Source: DATAUD01 sp036501665
GTDB taxonomy: Bacteria; Verrucomicrobiota; Verrucomicrobiia; Limisphaerales; Palsa-1400
DNA: 64,000 nt
Direction: 5' to 3'
NCBI GenBank assembly: GCA_036501665.1
Contig: DASXZW010000023.1
Span: 1 to 64,000 of the forward strand
The position numbers were made by a program, and so were the translations under genes. This document shows, one piece after another, positions 42,947-53,262 of this stretch. The notes beneath the pieces are model-generated. The model searched no databases and was not told where the DNA came from. It was given only the letters and a program-made list of their open reading frames with translations. Positions within the stretch are counted from its first letter, which is position 1, and every line of letters starts with the position of its first letter.

Positions 42947-45900
42947 ATGAAAAAAACACCTCACTTCAGTGGTCTACAGTCAACTAACCCCGATAGGGGA
43001 AGGTCAAAATCTAACTCTCTGCTGCGTAAGTTTTTCCGTGCTGGAGTTGCGTCTTTGATCGCTGTCGGTTTCGCAGCCGTTACAGCGAAAGCAGCGCCGC
43101 CGGCCACCCCGCAAGGGATGATCACCGCGAAGGTGTACATGGGAGATGGGACAGGCAATACTTCAGTTGCCACGCTCACCAACTATATCAATACTCCGAA
43201 CAGTCCCATCCTTACTTATCACCCATCGTACTTTGAGAGTTGGGCCACGGGAGACATTACGACGCCTCCGATGACTGAGGCGGGTGACGGTTACGGAGAC
43301 GATCTCATGGGGTACTTCTATGCACCCACCAACGGCAATTATACCTTTTGGATCGCTTCGCAAGACAACTCGGCGTTATACTTGAGCCCTGATTCCACTG
43401 CGGCGAACAAAGTTCTCATCGCGCAAGTCAGCAGTTCAACTGGCGTTCGTGGTTATACAAGCGAAACTGGAAATACTGCCAACACTCCCGAGATGGATTC
43501 AGCGACCTTTACCGGCACTCAATGGGCAACCAAGGACACCAACGTTGGCGGTGCCGTAATCACATTGACAGCGGGCAAGGCCTACTATATCGAAGCGCTG
43601 CACCAGGCGGCTGCCGGAGGTGATCACTGTTCAGTGTCGATCGACGGCGTGGCTCCGATCCCGGGCAGCATGTTGTCCTCTGTCGATGTTGCCGGCGGTG
43701 CGCCAACTGTAGTCTCGGTCACTGGTTCGGCCCTTTTCAAATCGGTTACGGTTGTTTTCTCGGAACCTCTGGATCCTGTGAGCGCAACCACCGCTGCCAA
43801 CTACAGCCTTAACAACGGAGTAACGATTTCGTCTGCGACACTTCACTCCACTTCGGGTGAAGGTGACTCCAATACGGTAGTGCTGGTGACCAGCTTGCAG
43901 CCAACCAATACCGCGTTTACTTTGACAATCAATAATGTCAAAGACGTGTCTAGCAATACTATTGCTGCAGCCACAAAAGCCAACTTCCAAAGCTACGTGT
44001 GGGTTCCAGGTTGGATGACCTACGAGCAGTGGACAGCAGATACAATGGCGCAAGATGTCGCGACTTTTGAGACAGACATTTCAAATAATGTTGAGAATTT
44101 GTCCACCTTCACCGTGGCTGAGCCTAAATTTGACGGCCCTTGGCTCGCAAATGAACCCGGAATTCAGTGGAACACTCTTAATTCCATCAGTTACGCATGG
44201 TTTACTGCTCCAACCAACGATGATTACGTGTTTTTCCTGGCCAGCGACGATGCCAGCGATTTGTTCCTGAGCACGGATAGCACTCCTGAAAACAAGAGGT
44301 TGATCGCCCAGGAAGCTGGCTGGAGCAACGAATATAATTGGGAGACCATAGGCGGCGGCAGCGTGGCTTCCGACAAGAGGTCAGATACGTTCGCTGTAAG
44401 CGCATGGCCCAATCCAAATGTCATCACGCTCACGAACGGCCAGGTTTACTATATTGAAATTGACCATCATCAAGGCGGTGGTGGAGCAGGGGCTGGCGCT
44501 ACTTACATGCTGGCGGATGATCCCAACATTACTGCCGGACCGGCGCAAAGCGCTTCTGGTGAGACCTTGACAGGCAACGTTATCGGCACTTATGTGGATA
44601 TCGCCGGCGCGTCAGTGGCCATCAGTAAGCAGCCATCTTCTGTGAGTGTGGTTCAAGGTTTCTTCGCGAGTTTCCAAGTCGTTGGCACTGGAGTTAGCCC
44701 CTACTCCAGCACGCTACTGTATCAGTGGCAAAAGGCCGCTCCGGGTAGCGGCACGTTTGCAGATCTTCCAGGCGCCAACGGAACCACCTTAACCACTGGC
44801 GTCCTAGGGCTGGCCGATACCGGCACACAATTCCGAGTGATCGTCTCGGTGCCAGGCGCGAGCCAAACCAGTTCCGCTGCAACTGTAACTGTAACGGCAG
44901 ACACGACACCGCCTACACTCGTCAGCGCCGGTGCCATATCGAACGCATTGGCTGGCACGGAAATCGGGGTCGTATTTAACAAACCAATGGGTGCTGGCAT
45001 TACTACCTTGGCCAACTATTCTGTGGATAATGGTGCCACCATTACGGCAGCCAATTATTGGTCAAAGGCCGCCGGAACTCTCGCTGTTGACGCAAATGGC
45101 AACCGTGAGCCCGATTATGATTCAGGCATAGTGCTGAGCGTCAGCACTCTGGATCCTTCCAAGTCCTATCACGTCACGGTGTCGAATGTTAAGGATGCAT
45201 TCGGCAATCTTATCGCCGCCAATTCGTCCATTCCTGTTTCAATCAGTCCGTTTACTTGGGAATCTATGGGTGAAACCGTCACGAACAGCGCCAATCCGAC
45301 GGGTGCTACAAACGCAGCCTTCGCGACTGGCACCAACAGCTTCAACCTCATCAATGGCGGCAATGCCTTCTGGGCCACTGAAGACGATATCACGATGGTT
45401 TACGAAACGGTCAAAGGTGACTTTGATCGCACGGTGCAGGTTGAATGGAACGAACCATCCAGCCATTGGGCTCGCGCCGGCCTCAGTGCCCGTGCCAGTG
45501 TGGCTATCGCTGATGACTTTGGTCCCACTGTGCCGCAGTACCAGACCGTCCTCTCCGATCCGGAGACGAATGTCGTCTATGGCAGCGTGGACGATAGTCC
45601 TGCTAACGACCAATATGAAACCAACCGGCGCTTGGCTACAGGTGATCAAACCGATGGCAATAACTCCGAAGGCAATCCGCATTATCCCGGCTCGTGGGTC
45701 CGACTCAAGCGTGTTGGTCAGACGATCAGCATGTTCTACAGCAGCAGCACCAACGATGTGAAGTGGTGGTATCCGATCGGCACAACCGACTTCGACGGAG
45801 CAACGAATATTGTCGCCGATGTTGCGGATCCTTTGCCGGAGACGCTCTTCGTCGGTCCCACGTATGGTTGTGAAAACGGCAATATTGCTGGTCAGGGTGG

Positions 45901-46921
45901 AACCGATGCTCAGACGGGTTACTTTGTAGCTCGTTTTAAGAACTACCTGCCCTTCCCGCAAAAGCCTCGTGGCACGGCGACCGCCGCAATCGGGTTCCAC
46001 TTCGGCGAAAGTTCTCCGTCAGGAACGGGGGCTGGAAACGTCGCGGCCGAATCTCCGGGTGCGTACCTCTCTACCAACGATGTCGCTGGTGTCAACGCCG
46101 TGGCCCAGGATAATTGGAATAACCTGTTTGACATCACAGCTACCAACCATGTCGGCTATGTTGTTGAGGAAAACGAAACTACCGGTGGCACGACAATTCT
46201 CACGAACGTGTTTGTGGGAGCTTCCGGTTCCGGTAACCTGTGGCAGTCACAAGGGCCGGGCAGTGATAATACTACTCCCGCTGGAAATGGCGCATCGATG
46301 ACTGGCGAAGACGCTATTCTGATGACCAGTTACCTGGATTCTGGCAACGCGTCAGCCACTGATGTCGGAATCACGAACATCCCGGCGAACATGGTCGCTG
46401 AGGGATACGACGTCATAGTTTACACCTTGGGCGGCGTCGCCGGTCGCGGCGGTGCATTTGCCGTCCTCGATACGAGCACCAACGTTCTTGAGGGTTACTA
46501 TGCGGTGCAATCCCCAGCCACTCCAACGGGCTTCGTTCAAGCCATCCCAGATGCGTCTTATGCGGCCAGTGCGACTCCAACAAGCTGGGCGACTGGCAAC
46601 TTCGTGGTATTCACCAACCTAAAGGCTTCCGCAATTATAGTGGAAGGCAGCACACTGGGCACGTTAGGATTCAGCGGCACGCCGCGCGCGCCTATCAACG
46701 CAATCCAGTTGGTCAGTCCATCTGGCATAATTGGCGGTTCGCCAATCATCATTAACCATCCGACCATCGCAGTTACGTCGGCAGGTGTCATTACCTACAA
46801 CGGAGTGCTCCGATCATCATCTAGTGTTCAAGGGCCGTTCACGATCGTAAGCGGTGCGACCAGCCCGTACACGATTCCGTCGGCCGGAGGCACCCGGTTC
46901 TTCGTAGCCACGCAAAATTAA
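42947..46921 (+). CDS. Large secreted PA14/Ig-like adhesin-type protein
   Basis: 1324 residues. Long leader with a hydrophobic core (AGVASLIAVGFAAVTAKA). Two PA14-like modules are seen (about 75-235: GYFYAPTNGNYTFWIASQDN; about 400-540: YAWFTAPTNDDYVFFLASDD), each followed by Ig-like/SbsA-type domains (VVFSEPLDPVSATTAANYSL; GVVFNKPMGAGITTLANYSV). An Ig-like segment with YQWQKAAPGS and a beta-rich C-terminal lectin-like region follow. PA14 modules usually bind carbohydrate. There is no PEP-CTERM or LPXTG sorting signal. It is flanked by FG-GAP genes and followed by a strong terminator, so it is its own unit. Confidence 0.8.
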   Translation: MKKTPHFSGLQSTNPDRGRSKSNSLLRKFFRAGVASLIAVGFAAVTAKAAPPATPQGMITAKVYMGDGTGNTSVATLTNYINTPNSPILTYHPSYFESWATGDITTPPMTEAGDGYGDDLMGYFYAPTNGNYTFWIASQDNSALYLSPDSTAANKVLIAQVSSSTGVRGYTSETGNTANTPEMDSATFTGTQWATKDTNVGGAVITLTAGKAYYIEALHQAAAGGDHCSVSIDGVAPIPGSMLSSVDVAGGAPTVVSVTGSALFKSVTVVFSEPLDPVSATTAANYSLNNGVTISSATLHSTSGEGDSNTVVLVTSLQPTNTAFTLTINNVKDVSSNTIAAATKANFQSYVWVPGWMTYEQWTADTMAQDVATFETDISNNVENLSTFTVAEPKFDGPWLANEPGIQWNTLNSISYAWFTAPTNDDYVFFLASDDASDLFLSTDSTPENKRLIAQEAGWSNEYNWETIGGGSVASDKRSDTFAVSAWPNPNVITLTNGQVYYIEIDHHQGGGGAGAGATYMLADDPNITAGPAQSASGETLTGNVIGTYVDIAGASVAISKQPSSVSVVQGFFASFQVVGTGVSPYSSTLLYQWQKAAPGSGTFADLPGANGTTLTTGVLGLADTGTQFRVIVSVPGASQTSSAATVTVTADTTPPTLVSAGAISNALAGTEIGVVFNKPMGAGITTLANYSVDNGATITAANYWSKAAGTLAVDANGNREPDYDSGIVLSVSTLDPSKSYHVTVSNVKDAFGNLIAANSSIPVSISPFTWESMGETVTNSANPTGATNAAFATGTNSFNLINGGNAFWATEDDITMVYETVKGDFDRTVQVEWNEPSSHWARAGLSARASVAIADDFGPTVPQYQTVLSDPETNVVYGSVDDSPANDQYETNRRLATGDQTDGNNSEGNPHYPGSWVRLKRVGQTISMFYSSSTNDVKWWYPIGTTDFDGATNIVADVADPLPETLFVGPTYGCENGNIAGQGGTDAQTGYFVARFKNYLPFPQKPRGTATAAIGFHFGESSPSGTGAGNVAAESPGAYLSTNDVAGVNAVAQDNWNNLFDITATNHVGYVVEENETTGGTTILTNVFVGASGSGNLWQSQGPGSDNTTPAGNGASMTGEDAILMTSYLDSGNASATDVGITNIPANMVAEGYDVIVYTLGGVAGRGGAFAVLDTSTNVLEGYYAVQSPATPTGFVQAIPDASYAASATPTSWATGNFVVFTNLKASAIIVEGSTLGTLGFSGTPRAPINAIQLVSPSGIIGGSPIIINHPTIAVTSAGVITYNGVLRSSSSVQGPFTIVSGATSPYTIPSAGGTRFFVATQN

Positions 46922-46946
46922 AGTGCGCTAACGGTTGGTATTGCAA

Positions 46947-46979
46947 GGGGCCGGAGATTGTTCTCCGGCCCCTTTTTTG
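46947..46979 (+). terminator. Intrinsic terminator after the PA14 gene
   Basis: Perfect 11-bp stem (GGGGCCGGAGA at 46947-46957 with its complement at 46962-46972), loop TTGT, then a T-run from 46973. It lies 25 bp after the stop of the PA14 gene. Confidence 0.92.
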
Positions 46980-47084
46980 TTTTCCACGAACCTCTTGTCT
47001 TCGCTTTGTGCTCATGCCATTCATGTTCAGATGCCCGGTTCTGTAGCTAACGCTCGCCATATCCAGTTTTCGCTACCGGTGAGG

Positions 47085-50000
47085 ATGATAGGCTGCAAAA
47101 GGTGGGCAACTGTATTGCCGCGTCTTCTCGGCTTGGTTTGGCTTGTTTTGATTGCCTGCGCAGCCCAAGGCGCTGAAGGTTACCATTGCTTTCCTCTTCA
47201 GGTTCCAAAGGACGGCGCAGCGGGTTTTACGCTCTTGGACCCAGCGCAAACCGGCATTTACTTCACCAATCAACTCAGTGATGAACACGCCTCCCAAAAT
47301 CAAATCCGGCTCAATGGATCTGGCGTAGCTTTGGGAGATGTTGATGGCGACGGTCGGTGCGATATCTTCGTCTGCTCCCTCGAAGGCCATGTGGCGTTGT
47401 TTCGGAACCTCGGCGGATGGCATTTCACGAATGTAACGGCCGAGGCGGGCTTGGATTTTCCGGGCAATTACTCCACGGGCGCGACCTTCGCGGACGTCGA
47501 TGGCAACGGGACCCTCGACCTTCTGATCAACGGCATTGGCACCGGCACGCGGCTTTTCTTGAATGACGGTCGCGGGCATTTCACTGAGTCTGTTAATTCA
47601 GGACTGCTGCACGAATATGGGGCTATGACGTGTGCGCTTGCGGACGTGGATGGCAACGGCGCACTCGATCTTTATGTAGCCAATTATCGCACAACCACCG
47701 TGCGCACCAGCGGATTTCCCTTGATGATCGTGGGTGGCAAGCGCGTCATTCGCCCGCAAGACCGCGGTCACCTGGAAATGACACCGCAAGGAAAGGTGTT
47801 GGAAAATGGCGAGCCGGACGTGCTCTATCGAAACGACGGGCATGGACATTTTACGGCGGTCTCGTGGACGAACGGAACTTTTTTGGATGAAGCCGGCAAG
47901 CCTCTGGTGGAAGCACCGCTGGATTGGGGGCTGACTGCCGCCTTTCATGACTTGAATGGCGACCATGTTCCCGATCTTTACGTTTGCAACGATTTCCAAT
48001 CCCCTGACCGCATTTGGTTGAACGACGGGCATGGGCATTTTCGCGCCCTCGCAAGCACGGCGATGCGCCACACCGCGACGTTCTCGATGTCAGTAGATTT
48101 TGCCGATATTGACCGCGATGGCCACGACGAAATCCTGGCGTCCGACATGACCAGCCGCCGGCATGGACGGCGCATGATGCAACTCGCCGGAATGGATCCT
48201 TATGAGAACGAGATTGGCAAGTTTGAGGAGCGCGAGCAAGTGGAGCAAACGACTTTGCAATGGAACCGGGGGGATGGCACTTACGCTGAAATCGCCCATT
48301 TCGCCGGGCTGGAGAATTCGGAGTGGAACTGGTCCGTTGTTTTCTTGGATGTGGATCTGGACGGCTACGAAGATGTGCTGGCCACGACGGGCAATCTTTT
48401 TGATCCGCAGGACGAAGATGCGCAAGAACGCATCCGGACGCACGGTCCATTTCCGCAGAGCTTGATCCCTACAAAGCTGCTGATGCTTCCTCGTTTGCCC
48501 GATGCCAAACTTGCCTTCCGCAATCGAGGGAACCTGACATTTGAAGAATGCGGCGCTGCCTGGGGTTTCAACCAATCTGGCGTTTCGCACGGCATGGCCC
48601 TCGCAGATCTTGATAATGACGGCGATCTTGATGTTGTCGTCAATAATATGAACGGAGCCCTTGGGATTTATCGAAATAACACTTCGGCCCCGCGAATTGC
48701 GGTGCGCCTGCGCGGACAAGCTCCCAACACTCACGGCATCGGCGCGCGCATCAAGGTGACGGGCGGACCTGTCCCGCAAAGCCAGGAAATGATGTGCGGC
48801 GGGCGTTATTTATCTTGCGATGACACGATGCGAGTCTTCGCAGCGGGGAATGTTACCAACCGTTTGCGCATTGAAGTCACTTGGCGCAGCGGCAAGCGCA
48901 GTGTGGTGGAAGGAGCACAGCCCAATTGCCTCTATGAAATCGACGAGTCGGGAGCTGCGGACAACTCAATTTCCCCGCCGATTCACATTGCGCCGATCTT
49001 TGAAGACGCAAGCCAGCAACTGGCCCACGTCCATCAAGACGACCTTTTTGATGACTTCCAACATCAGCCGCTCTTGCCCAAAAAGCTCAGCCAGTTGGGT
49101 CCTGGCGTTTGCTGGTGGGACGTCAATGGAGACGGCTGGGAAGACTTGATCATTGGCAGCGGCAAAGGCGGGAAATTGGCCTGCTATCAAAACAACGGCA
49201 AAGGCAGTTTTGAAATCGCGACACAATCTCCGCAGACGGGAATTGTGGAGCGCGACCAGACTGCCATCGTCGGTTGGACGGGCGGCGCTGTGCTTGTCGG
49301 GAGCGCCAATTATGAGGATGGCCAGCCGAATGGCGCTTCAGTTTCGCGCTGGGTTGCGACATCGAACCAGCTGTCTGGCGAAGTTCCCGGATGGGATTCC
49401 AGCGTGGGCCCTCTCGCGGTGGCGGATTATGATGGCGACGGCGAACTTGATTTGTTCGTCGGCGGGCGGGTCAAACCCGGAAGATACCCGGAGCCGGCGA
49501 CCTCCCGTCTCTATCACCGCCGTGCCGGCAAGCTGGTTCTGGACGAAGCCAACAGTCAACAGTTGCGTGACGTTGGAATGGTGAGCGGGGCGGTGTGGAG
49601 CGATCTGGATGGAGACGGTTGGCCGGAGTTGATTCTCGCGTGCGAATGGGGGCCGATTCGTATTTTTCGTAATGACCATGGGCGGCTTTCGCCTTGGGAC
49701 CCGCAAGTTTCGGTGCCATTTTCCAAAGGCGGCGGCGCGTCCACTCTTCCGCTCCACGCCTTGACCGGTTGGTGGAATGGCGTGACCACAGGCGACATCG
49801 ACGGGGACGGTCGGCTGGACATCATCGTCAGCAACTGGGGGCGGAACTCCAAGTATCGCGCCAGCCAGGAGGCTCCGCGCCGGATTTACTTTGGCGATTT
49901 CAATCAACGCAACGAACCGGCCTTGATCGAAACTTGCCGCGACGATGTTTCCGGCAAAGAAGTTCCCGACCGAGACTTCGACGCTGTCGCCGGGTCGCTC

Positions 50001-50750
50001 GGTTTTCTCAGGGGACGCTTTCCTTCCTATGCTTCCTATGGCGAGGCTACGATTTCGGAAGTTCTTGGGGACGCTTTAAAGACCGCCGGGAAAGTGGAAG
50101 CCACTGTGTTGGATTCGATGGTCTTTTTCAATCGCACGAACGGTTTTGTAGCGGCGCCACTTCCGCGCGAGGCTCAATTTGCCCCCGCTTTTGCCGCTTG
50201 TGTCGGCGATTATGACGGTGACGGGTTCGAGGATGTTTTTCTGAGCCAGAATTTTTTTGACATGGAACCCAAAACTCCGCGATGCGATGCAGGACGCGGC
50301 TTGTGGCTGCGCGGCGATGGCCGAGGCGGTTTGCAGCCGGTGCCCGGGCAGATCAGCGGCGTTACGGTGTATGGCGAGCAACGCGGCGCTGCGCTCTGCG
50401 ATTACGATCATGACGGGCGGGTCGATCTGGTGGTGACGCAGAACGGAAATCAAACGCGGCTCTTTCATAACGTGGGTGCGAAGCCTGGGTTGCGAGTGCG
50501 CTTACACGGGCCATCTGGGAACCCGGAGGGGATTGGCGCTGTCATGCGGCTCGATTTTGGCGACCACCTCGGGCCGGCGCGTGAAGTCCATGGTGGATCG
50601 GGTTACTGGTCTCAGGATAGCCCTGTGCAAGTGATGGGATTTGCCGAGCCGCCTACTGGTGTTCAGGTGCTATGGCCGGGGGGGAAAGTTACTTCAACAA
50701 AAGTGGAAAATGGGAGTAAAGATATCAGGATTGAGTTTCCGACACAGTAA
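47085..50750 (+). CDS. Giant secreted two-lobed FG-GAP/ASPIC-UnbV protein (second copy)
   Basis: 1221 residues from the ATG at 47085, chosen because a clean signal peptide (WATVLPRLLGLVWLVLIACA) follows. An ATG at 47031 is the alternative, and earlier starts fall in the terminator. Same architecture as the 36791 gene: lobe 1 with seven FG-GAP repeats (DVDGDGRCDIFV to DLDNDGDLDVVV) and ASPIC/UnbV; lobe 2 opening LAHVHQDDLFDDFQHQPLLP, with DYDGDGELDLFV, DLDGDGWPELIL, DIDGDGRLDIIV, DYDGDGFEDVFL and a final ASPIC/UnbV. It is a clear paralogue from duplication, with separate transcription after the terminator. Confidence 0.87.
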   Translation: MIGCKRWATVLPRLLGLVWLVLIACAAQGAEGYHCFPLQVPKDGAAGFTLLDPAQTGIYFTNQLSDEHASQNQIRLNGSGVALGDVDGDGRCDIFVCSLEGHVALFRNLGGWHFTNVTAEAGLDFPGNYSTGATFADVDGNGTLDLLINGIGTGTRLFLNDGRGHFTESVNSGLLHEYGAMTCALADVDGNGALDLYVANYRTTTVRTSGFPLMIVGGKRVIRPQDRGHLEMTPQGKVLENGEPDVLYRNDGHGHFTAVSWTNGTFLDEAGKPLVEAPLDWGLTAAFHDLNGDHVPDLYVCNDFQSPDRIWLNDGHGHFRALASTAMRHTATFSMSVDFADIDRDGHDEILASDMTSRRHGRRMMQLAGMDPYENEIGKFEEREQVEQTTLQWNRGDGTYAEIAHFAGLENSEWNWSVVFLDVDLDGYEDVLATTGNLFDPQDEDAQERIRTHGPFPQSLIPTKLLMLPRLPDAKLAFRNRGNLTFEECGAAWGFNQSGVSHGMALADLDNDGDLDVVVNNMNGALGIYRNNTSAPRIAVRLRGQAPNTHGIGARIKVTGGPVPQSQEMMCGGRYLSCDDTMRVFAAGNVTNRLRIEVTWRSGKRSVVEGAQPNCLYEIDESGAADNSISPPIHIAPIFEDASQQLAHVHQDDLFDDFQHQPLLPKKLSQLGPGVCWWDVNGDGWEDLIIGSGKGGKLACYQNNGKGSFEIATQSPQTGIVERDQTAIVGWTGGAVLVGSANYEDGQPNGASVSRWVATSNQLSGEVPGWDSSVGPLAVADYDGDGELDLFVGGRVKPGRYPEPATSRLYHRRAGKLVLDEANSQQLRDVGMVSGAVWSDLDGDGWPELILACEWGPIRIFRNDHGRLSPWDPQVSVPFSKGGGASTLPLHALTGWWNGVTTGDIDGDGRLDIIVSNWGRNSKYRASQEAPRRIYFGDFNQRNEPALIETCRDDVSGKEVPDRDFDAVAGSLGFLRGRFPSYASYGEATISEVLGDALKTAGKVEATVLDSMVFFNRTNGFVAAPLPREAQFAPAFAACVGDYDGDGFEDVFLSQNFFDMEPKTPRCDAGRGLWLRGDGRGGLQPVPGQISGVTVYGEQRGAALCDYDHDGRVDLVVTQNGNQTRLFHNVGAKPGLRVRLHGPSGNPEGIGAVMRLDFGDHLGPAREVHGGSGYWSQDSPVQVMGFAEPPTGVQVLWPGGKVTSTKVENGSKDIRIEFPTQ

Positions 50751-50876
50751 AATATACTTGACAATATTATTGAGTTTCGAGGGTTTAAAATATAATTGAC
50801 GTTATGCGCGGCGAGTAAGCGGTTTTGAGGTTGATGTTTGAGGTTATGCTTGGCGAATGAACGGGTTTGATTTTTG

Positions 50877-52580
50877 ATGAAAGTGCGGCTGAAGAATTTG
50901 ATATCCGGGGCAGGGCGGCTCTTTGTGGTTGCGTTATGCGGGCGCGGCACGGCAGCGCCTTCGCAGGGGGCTGTGACTTTTGACAAGGATATTGCGCCGA
51001 TTGTTTACCGGAATTGCTGCACTTGCCATCGGAGTGGGGAATCGACGCCGTTTAACCTCCTCACTTACAACGATGTAGCGAAGCGGGCGAAGCAAATTGC
51101 CGAGGTTACACGGCTCCGTTACATGCCGCCGTGGCCGCCTGATGTTGGCGGCGGTTATCCACGGTTGATTGGCGAGCGGCGGTTGAGCGATGGCGATCTG
51201 GAGCTGATCCAGAGATGGGCTTCGGGCGGTGCGATTGAGGGCGATCCGACGGATTTGCCGCCTGCGCCGGAGGCATCCAGCGAATGGCAGTTGGGGCCGC
51301 CTGATTTGGTTGTGGAAATGGACAAGAGCTACAATTTGCCCGCCCAGGGGAAGGATGTTTACCGCAACTTCGCCATATCGGTGCCAGGGACGGTGCGGCG
51401 CTATGTGCGGGCTATTGAGTTTCGTCCGCAAAGCAGCGCTGTGCATCATGTGTTTATCGAGACCGACAGGTCCCGCCAATCCCGCTTGCAGGCGACTTCC
51501 GGGGCGGAACCGGGGTTTCCGGGGTTGGCCGTCCCGGGCGCATCGAAGCCGCCCGGACAATTCCTGACTTGGCAGCCGGGCAAGAGAGCCTCGATTTCTC
51601 CGCCGGGGATGCCTTGGACGCTTGAACCTGGGACTGATTTGGTGATCGAAGCTCACTTGCGCCCGACGGGAAAAATTGAGCCGATCCGCTTTAAAGTCGG
51701 ACTTTACTTCACCAATCAACCTCCCGAACGGACCGCGTTGAACGTGCTCCTGACGTCCCTTATGATCGACATTCCGACTGGCGCGACGAACTTTCCGGTT
51801 GAATCATCTTTTACTTTGCCTGTGGATTGCGAAGCGCTGGGGGTGCTGGCGCATTGCCATTTTCTGGGTCGCGAAGTTGAGGGGCACGCGGATTTGCCGG
51901 GCGGTTCCAGGATTCCGTTGCTGCTGATCACGAATTGGGACTTCAATTGGCAGGGGGACTATCGCTATCAGACTCCGGTGGAGATTCCGAGGGGGGCGAT
52001 TTTGAGAATGCGGTTCACCTACGACAATTCCACCAACAACCCGCGCAATCCGAACAATCCTCCCAAACGCGTCCGATACGGCCCGCAAGCCACGGACGAA
52101 ATGGCGGAACTTTCCTTTCTCATGCTGCCAAAGCGCGTCGAGGACGAAAAAGTTTTGAAGGACGCATTTGCTGGTCTTGTGGAGGAAAGGATGGAGGAAT
52201 ACGACCTGGCTCAAGTGCGCGAAAATCCGGAGGATGCGCAGGCGCGGTTGAACCTGGGGAACGTCTGGTTCGCGCAGCGGAGGTTTACCGACGCCAAAAA
52301 GCAAATAGAGCGCGCCATCGAACTTGACCCCAATTTAGCCGAGGCCCATTATTATGCGGGGTTGATCGCCCGCATGGAGAATCGGTTGCCTGACGCGGAG
52401 CGCGAATTCCAAAGTGCGACGCGATTGGACCCGACCAGCGGAAAAACCTGGGGAAATCTTGGTTTGGTCCAAATTGGACGCAATAATTTGAAGGGCGCGC
52501 GCGAAAGCATGCAACACGCTTTGGAAATTGATCCGACTGATGGCATCGCCCGCTCGATGCTGGACAAACTGCCCAAATAA
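50877..52580 (+). CDS. Haem c / copper monooxygenase-like / TPR protein
   Basis: 567 residues from ATG. A secretory leader is followed by a cytochrome c motif CCTCH (Cys47-His51). The central region (about 150-425) resembles the copper type II ascorbate-dependent monooxygenase (PHM-like) fold: SAVHHVFIE (paired His), VLAHCHFLGREVEG (HxH) and ATDEMAEL (Met), the positions of CuH and CuM ligands, plus the conserved NWDFNWQGDYRY and NNPRNPNNPPKRVRYG. The C-terminus has three or so TPR repeats (about 445-567). It could be a periplasmic redox enzyme that hydroxylates or oxidises an unknown substrate. It follows the giant FG-GAP gene by about 125 bp. Confidence 0.82.
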   Translation: MKVRLKNLISGAGRLFVVALCGRGTAAPSQGAVTFDKDIAPIVYRNCCTCHRSGESTPFNLLTYNDVAKRAKQIAEVTRLRYMPPWPPDVGGGYPRLIGERRLSDGDLELIQRWASGGAIEGDPTDLPPAPEASSEWQLGPPDLVVEMDKSYNLPAQGKDVYRNFAISVPGTVRRYVRAIEFRPQSSAVHHVFIETDRSRQSRLQATSGAEPGFPGLAVPGASKPPGQFLTWQPGKRASISPPGMPWTLEPGTDLVIEAHLRPTGKIEPIRFKVGLYFTNQPPERTALNVLLTSLMIDIPTGATNFPVESSFTLPVDCEALGVLAHCHFLGREVEGHADLPGGSRIPLLLITNWDFNWQGDYRYQTPVEIPRGAILRMRFTYDNSTNNPRNPNNPPKRVRYGPQATDEMAELSFLMLPKRVEDEKVLKDAFAGLVEERMEEYDLAQVRENPEDAQARLNLGNVWFAQRRFTDAKKQIERAIELDPNLAEAHYYAGLIARMENRLPDAEREFQSATRLDPTSGKTWGNLGLVQIGRNNLKGARESMQHALEIDPTDGIARSMLDKLPK

Positions 52581-52601
52581 AATTGGCGAAACAGATACAT
52601 C

Positions 52602-53033
52602 TTTAACAGGAGCAAACAGAGGGAAGAGAGGAATAAAAAGATAGTGCAAGAATTGAGACGGGAAAATTTGGGAATTTAACCACGGATTTCACGGAGGACA
52701 CAGCGCGGCATAGCAGCAACCCAAATCTTGAACAGAAGGAAACAAAGGAAACGAAGAGGATAAAATTTTGCCAAAAATGCGCAATTTCTGGCGATAGCAC
52801 TGCGGATGGAGAGGAACAAGAATGGTAAAAGAAATTAGCGGAAACAGTTCAACCCCGAATCAACGAAAAGGCATAGCACCGAATAGCCGCGACTAACGAA
52901 GAAGTTTAACAGGAGCGAGCAGAGGCAGCAGAGAAGAGAGGAATAGAAAGATAGTGCAAGAATTGAGGCGGGAGAATTTGGGAATTTAACCACGGATTTC
53001 ACGGATTTCACGGATGGAGAGGAACAAGATGAT
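52602..53033. repeat. Direct repeats of about 100 bp in a gene-free stretch
   Basis: 52602-52695 and 52905-53004 are near-identical (TTTAACAGGAGC start; GATAGTGCAAGAATTGAG; ending in AACCACGGATTTCACGGA). CGGATGGAGAGGAACAAGA also recurs at 52803 and 53012. The CACGGATTTCACGGAT motif is a dispersed intergenic repeat in many genomes of this group (recollection). The stretch 52581-53262 has no supported gene. Confidence 0.7.
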
Positions 53034-53262
53034 TCGGCTCTTGTTCCGCTTCCTCCAACAGGTCATCCGGGAAAGGACGGAGGTTTGAATTTGCATCCGC
53101 GTTGCCAAAAGTTGAAGGCCAAGGCGGATGCAACGCGCGAACACTCCGCCTCGACAAAATGTCAAGTCGTGGCGTCATTGCCGTCAGGATTGCGCCCCCA
53201 ACTCCCCGCCGCAACACCGGTACCGACGTCGCCACCACCAGTTTTTATTCGACGGGGATCTG

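Noticed and set aside
46935..47030. Earlier start of the second giant FG-GAP gene
   Set aside because: This stretch contains the intrinsic terminator of the PA14 gene; translation of the hairpin is not credible.
52602..53033. CRISPR array
   Set aside because: The repeats are about 100 bp, only two copies, with no regular spacers and no cas genes anywhere in the window.
53008..53238. 76-codon minus-strand frame in the repeat-rich gap
   Set aside because: Starts in no clear context, overlaps a dispersed repeat and shows no protein signature; perhaps debris.
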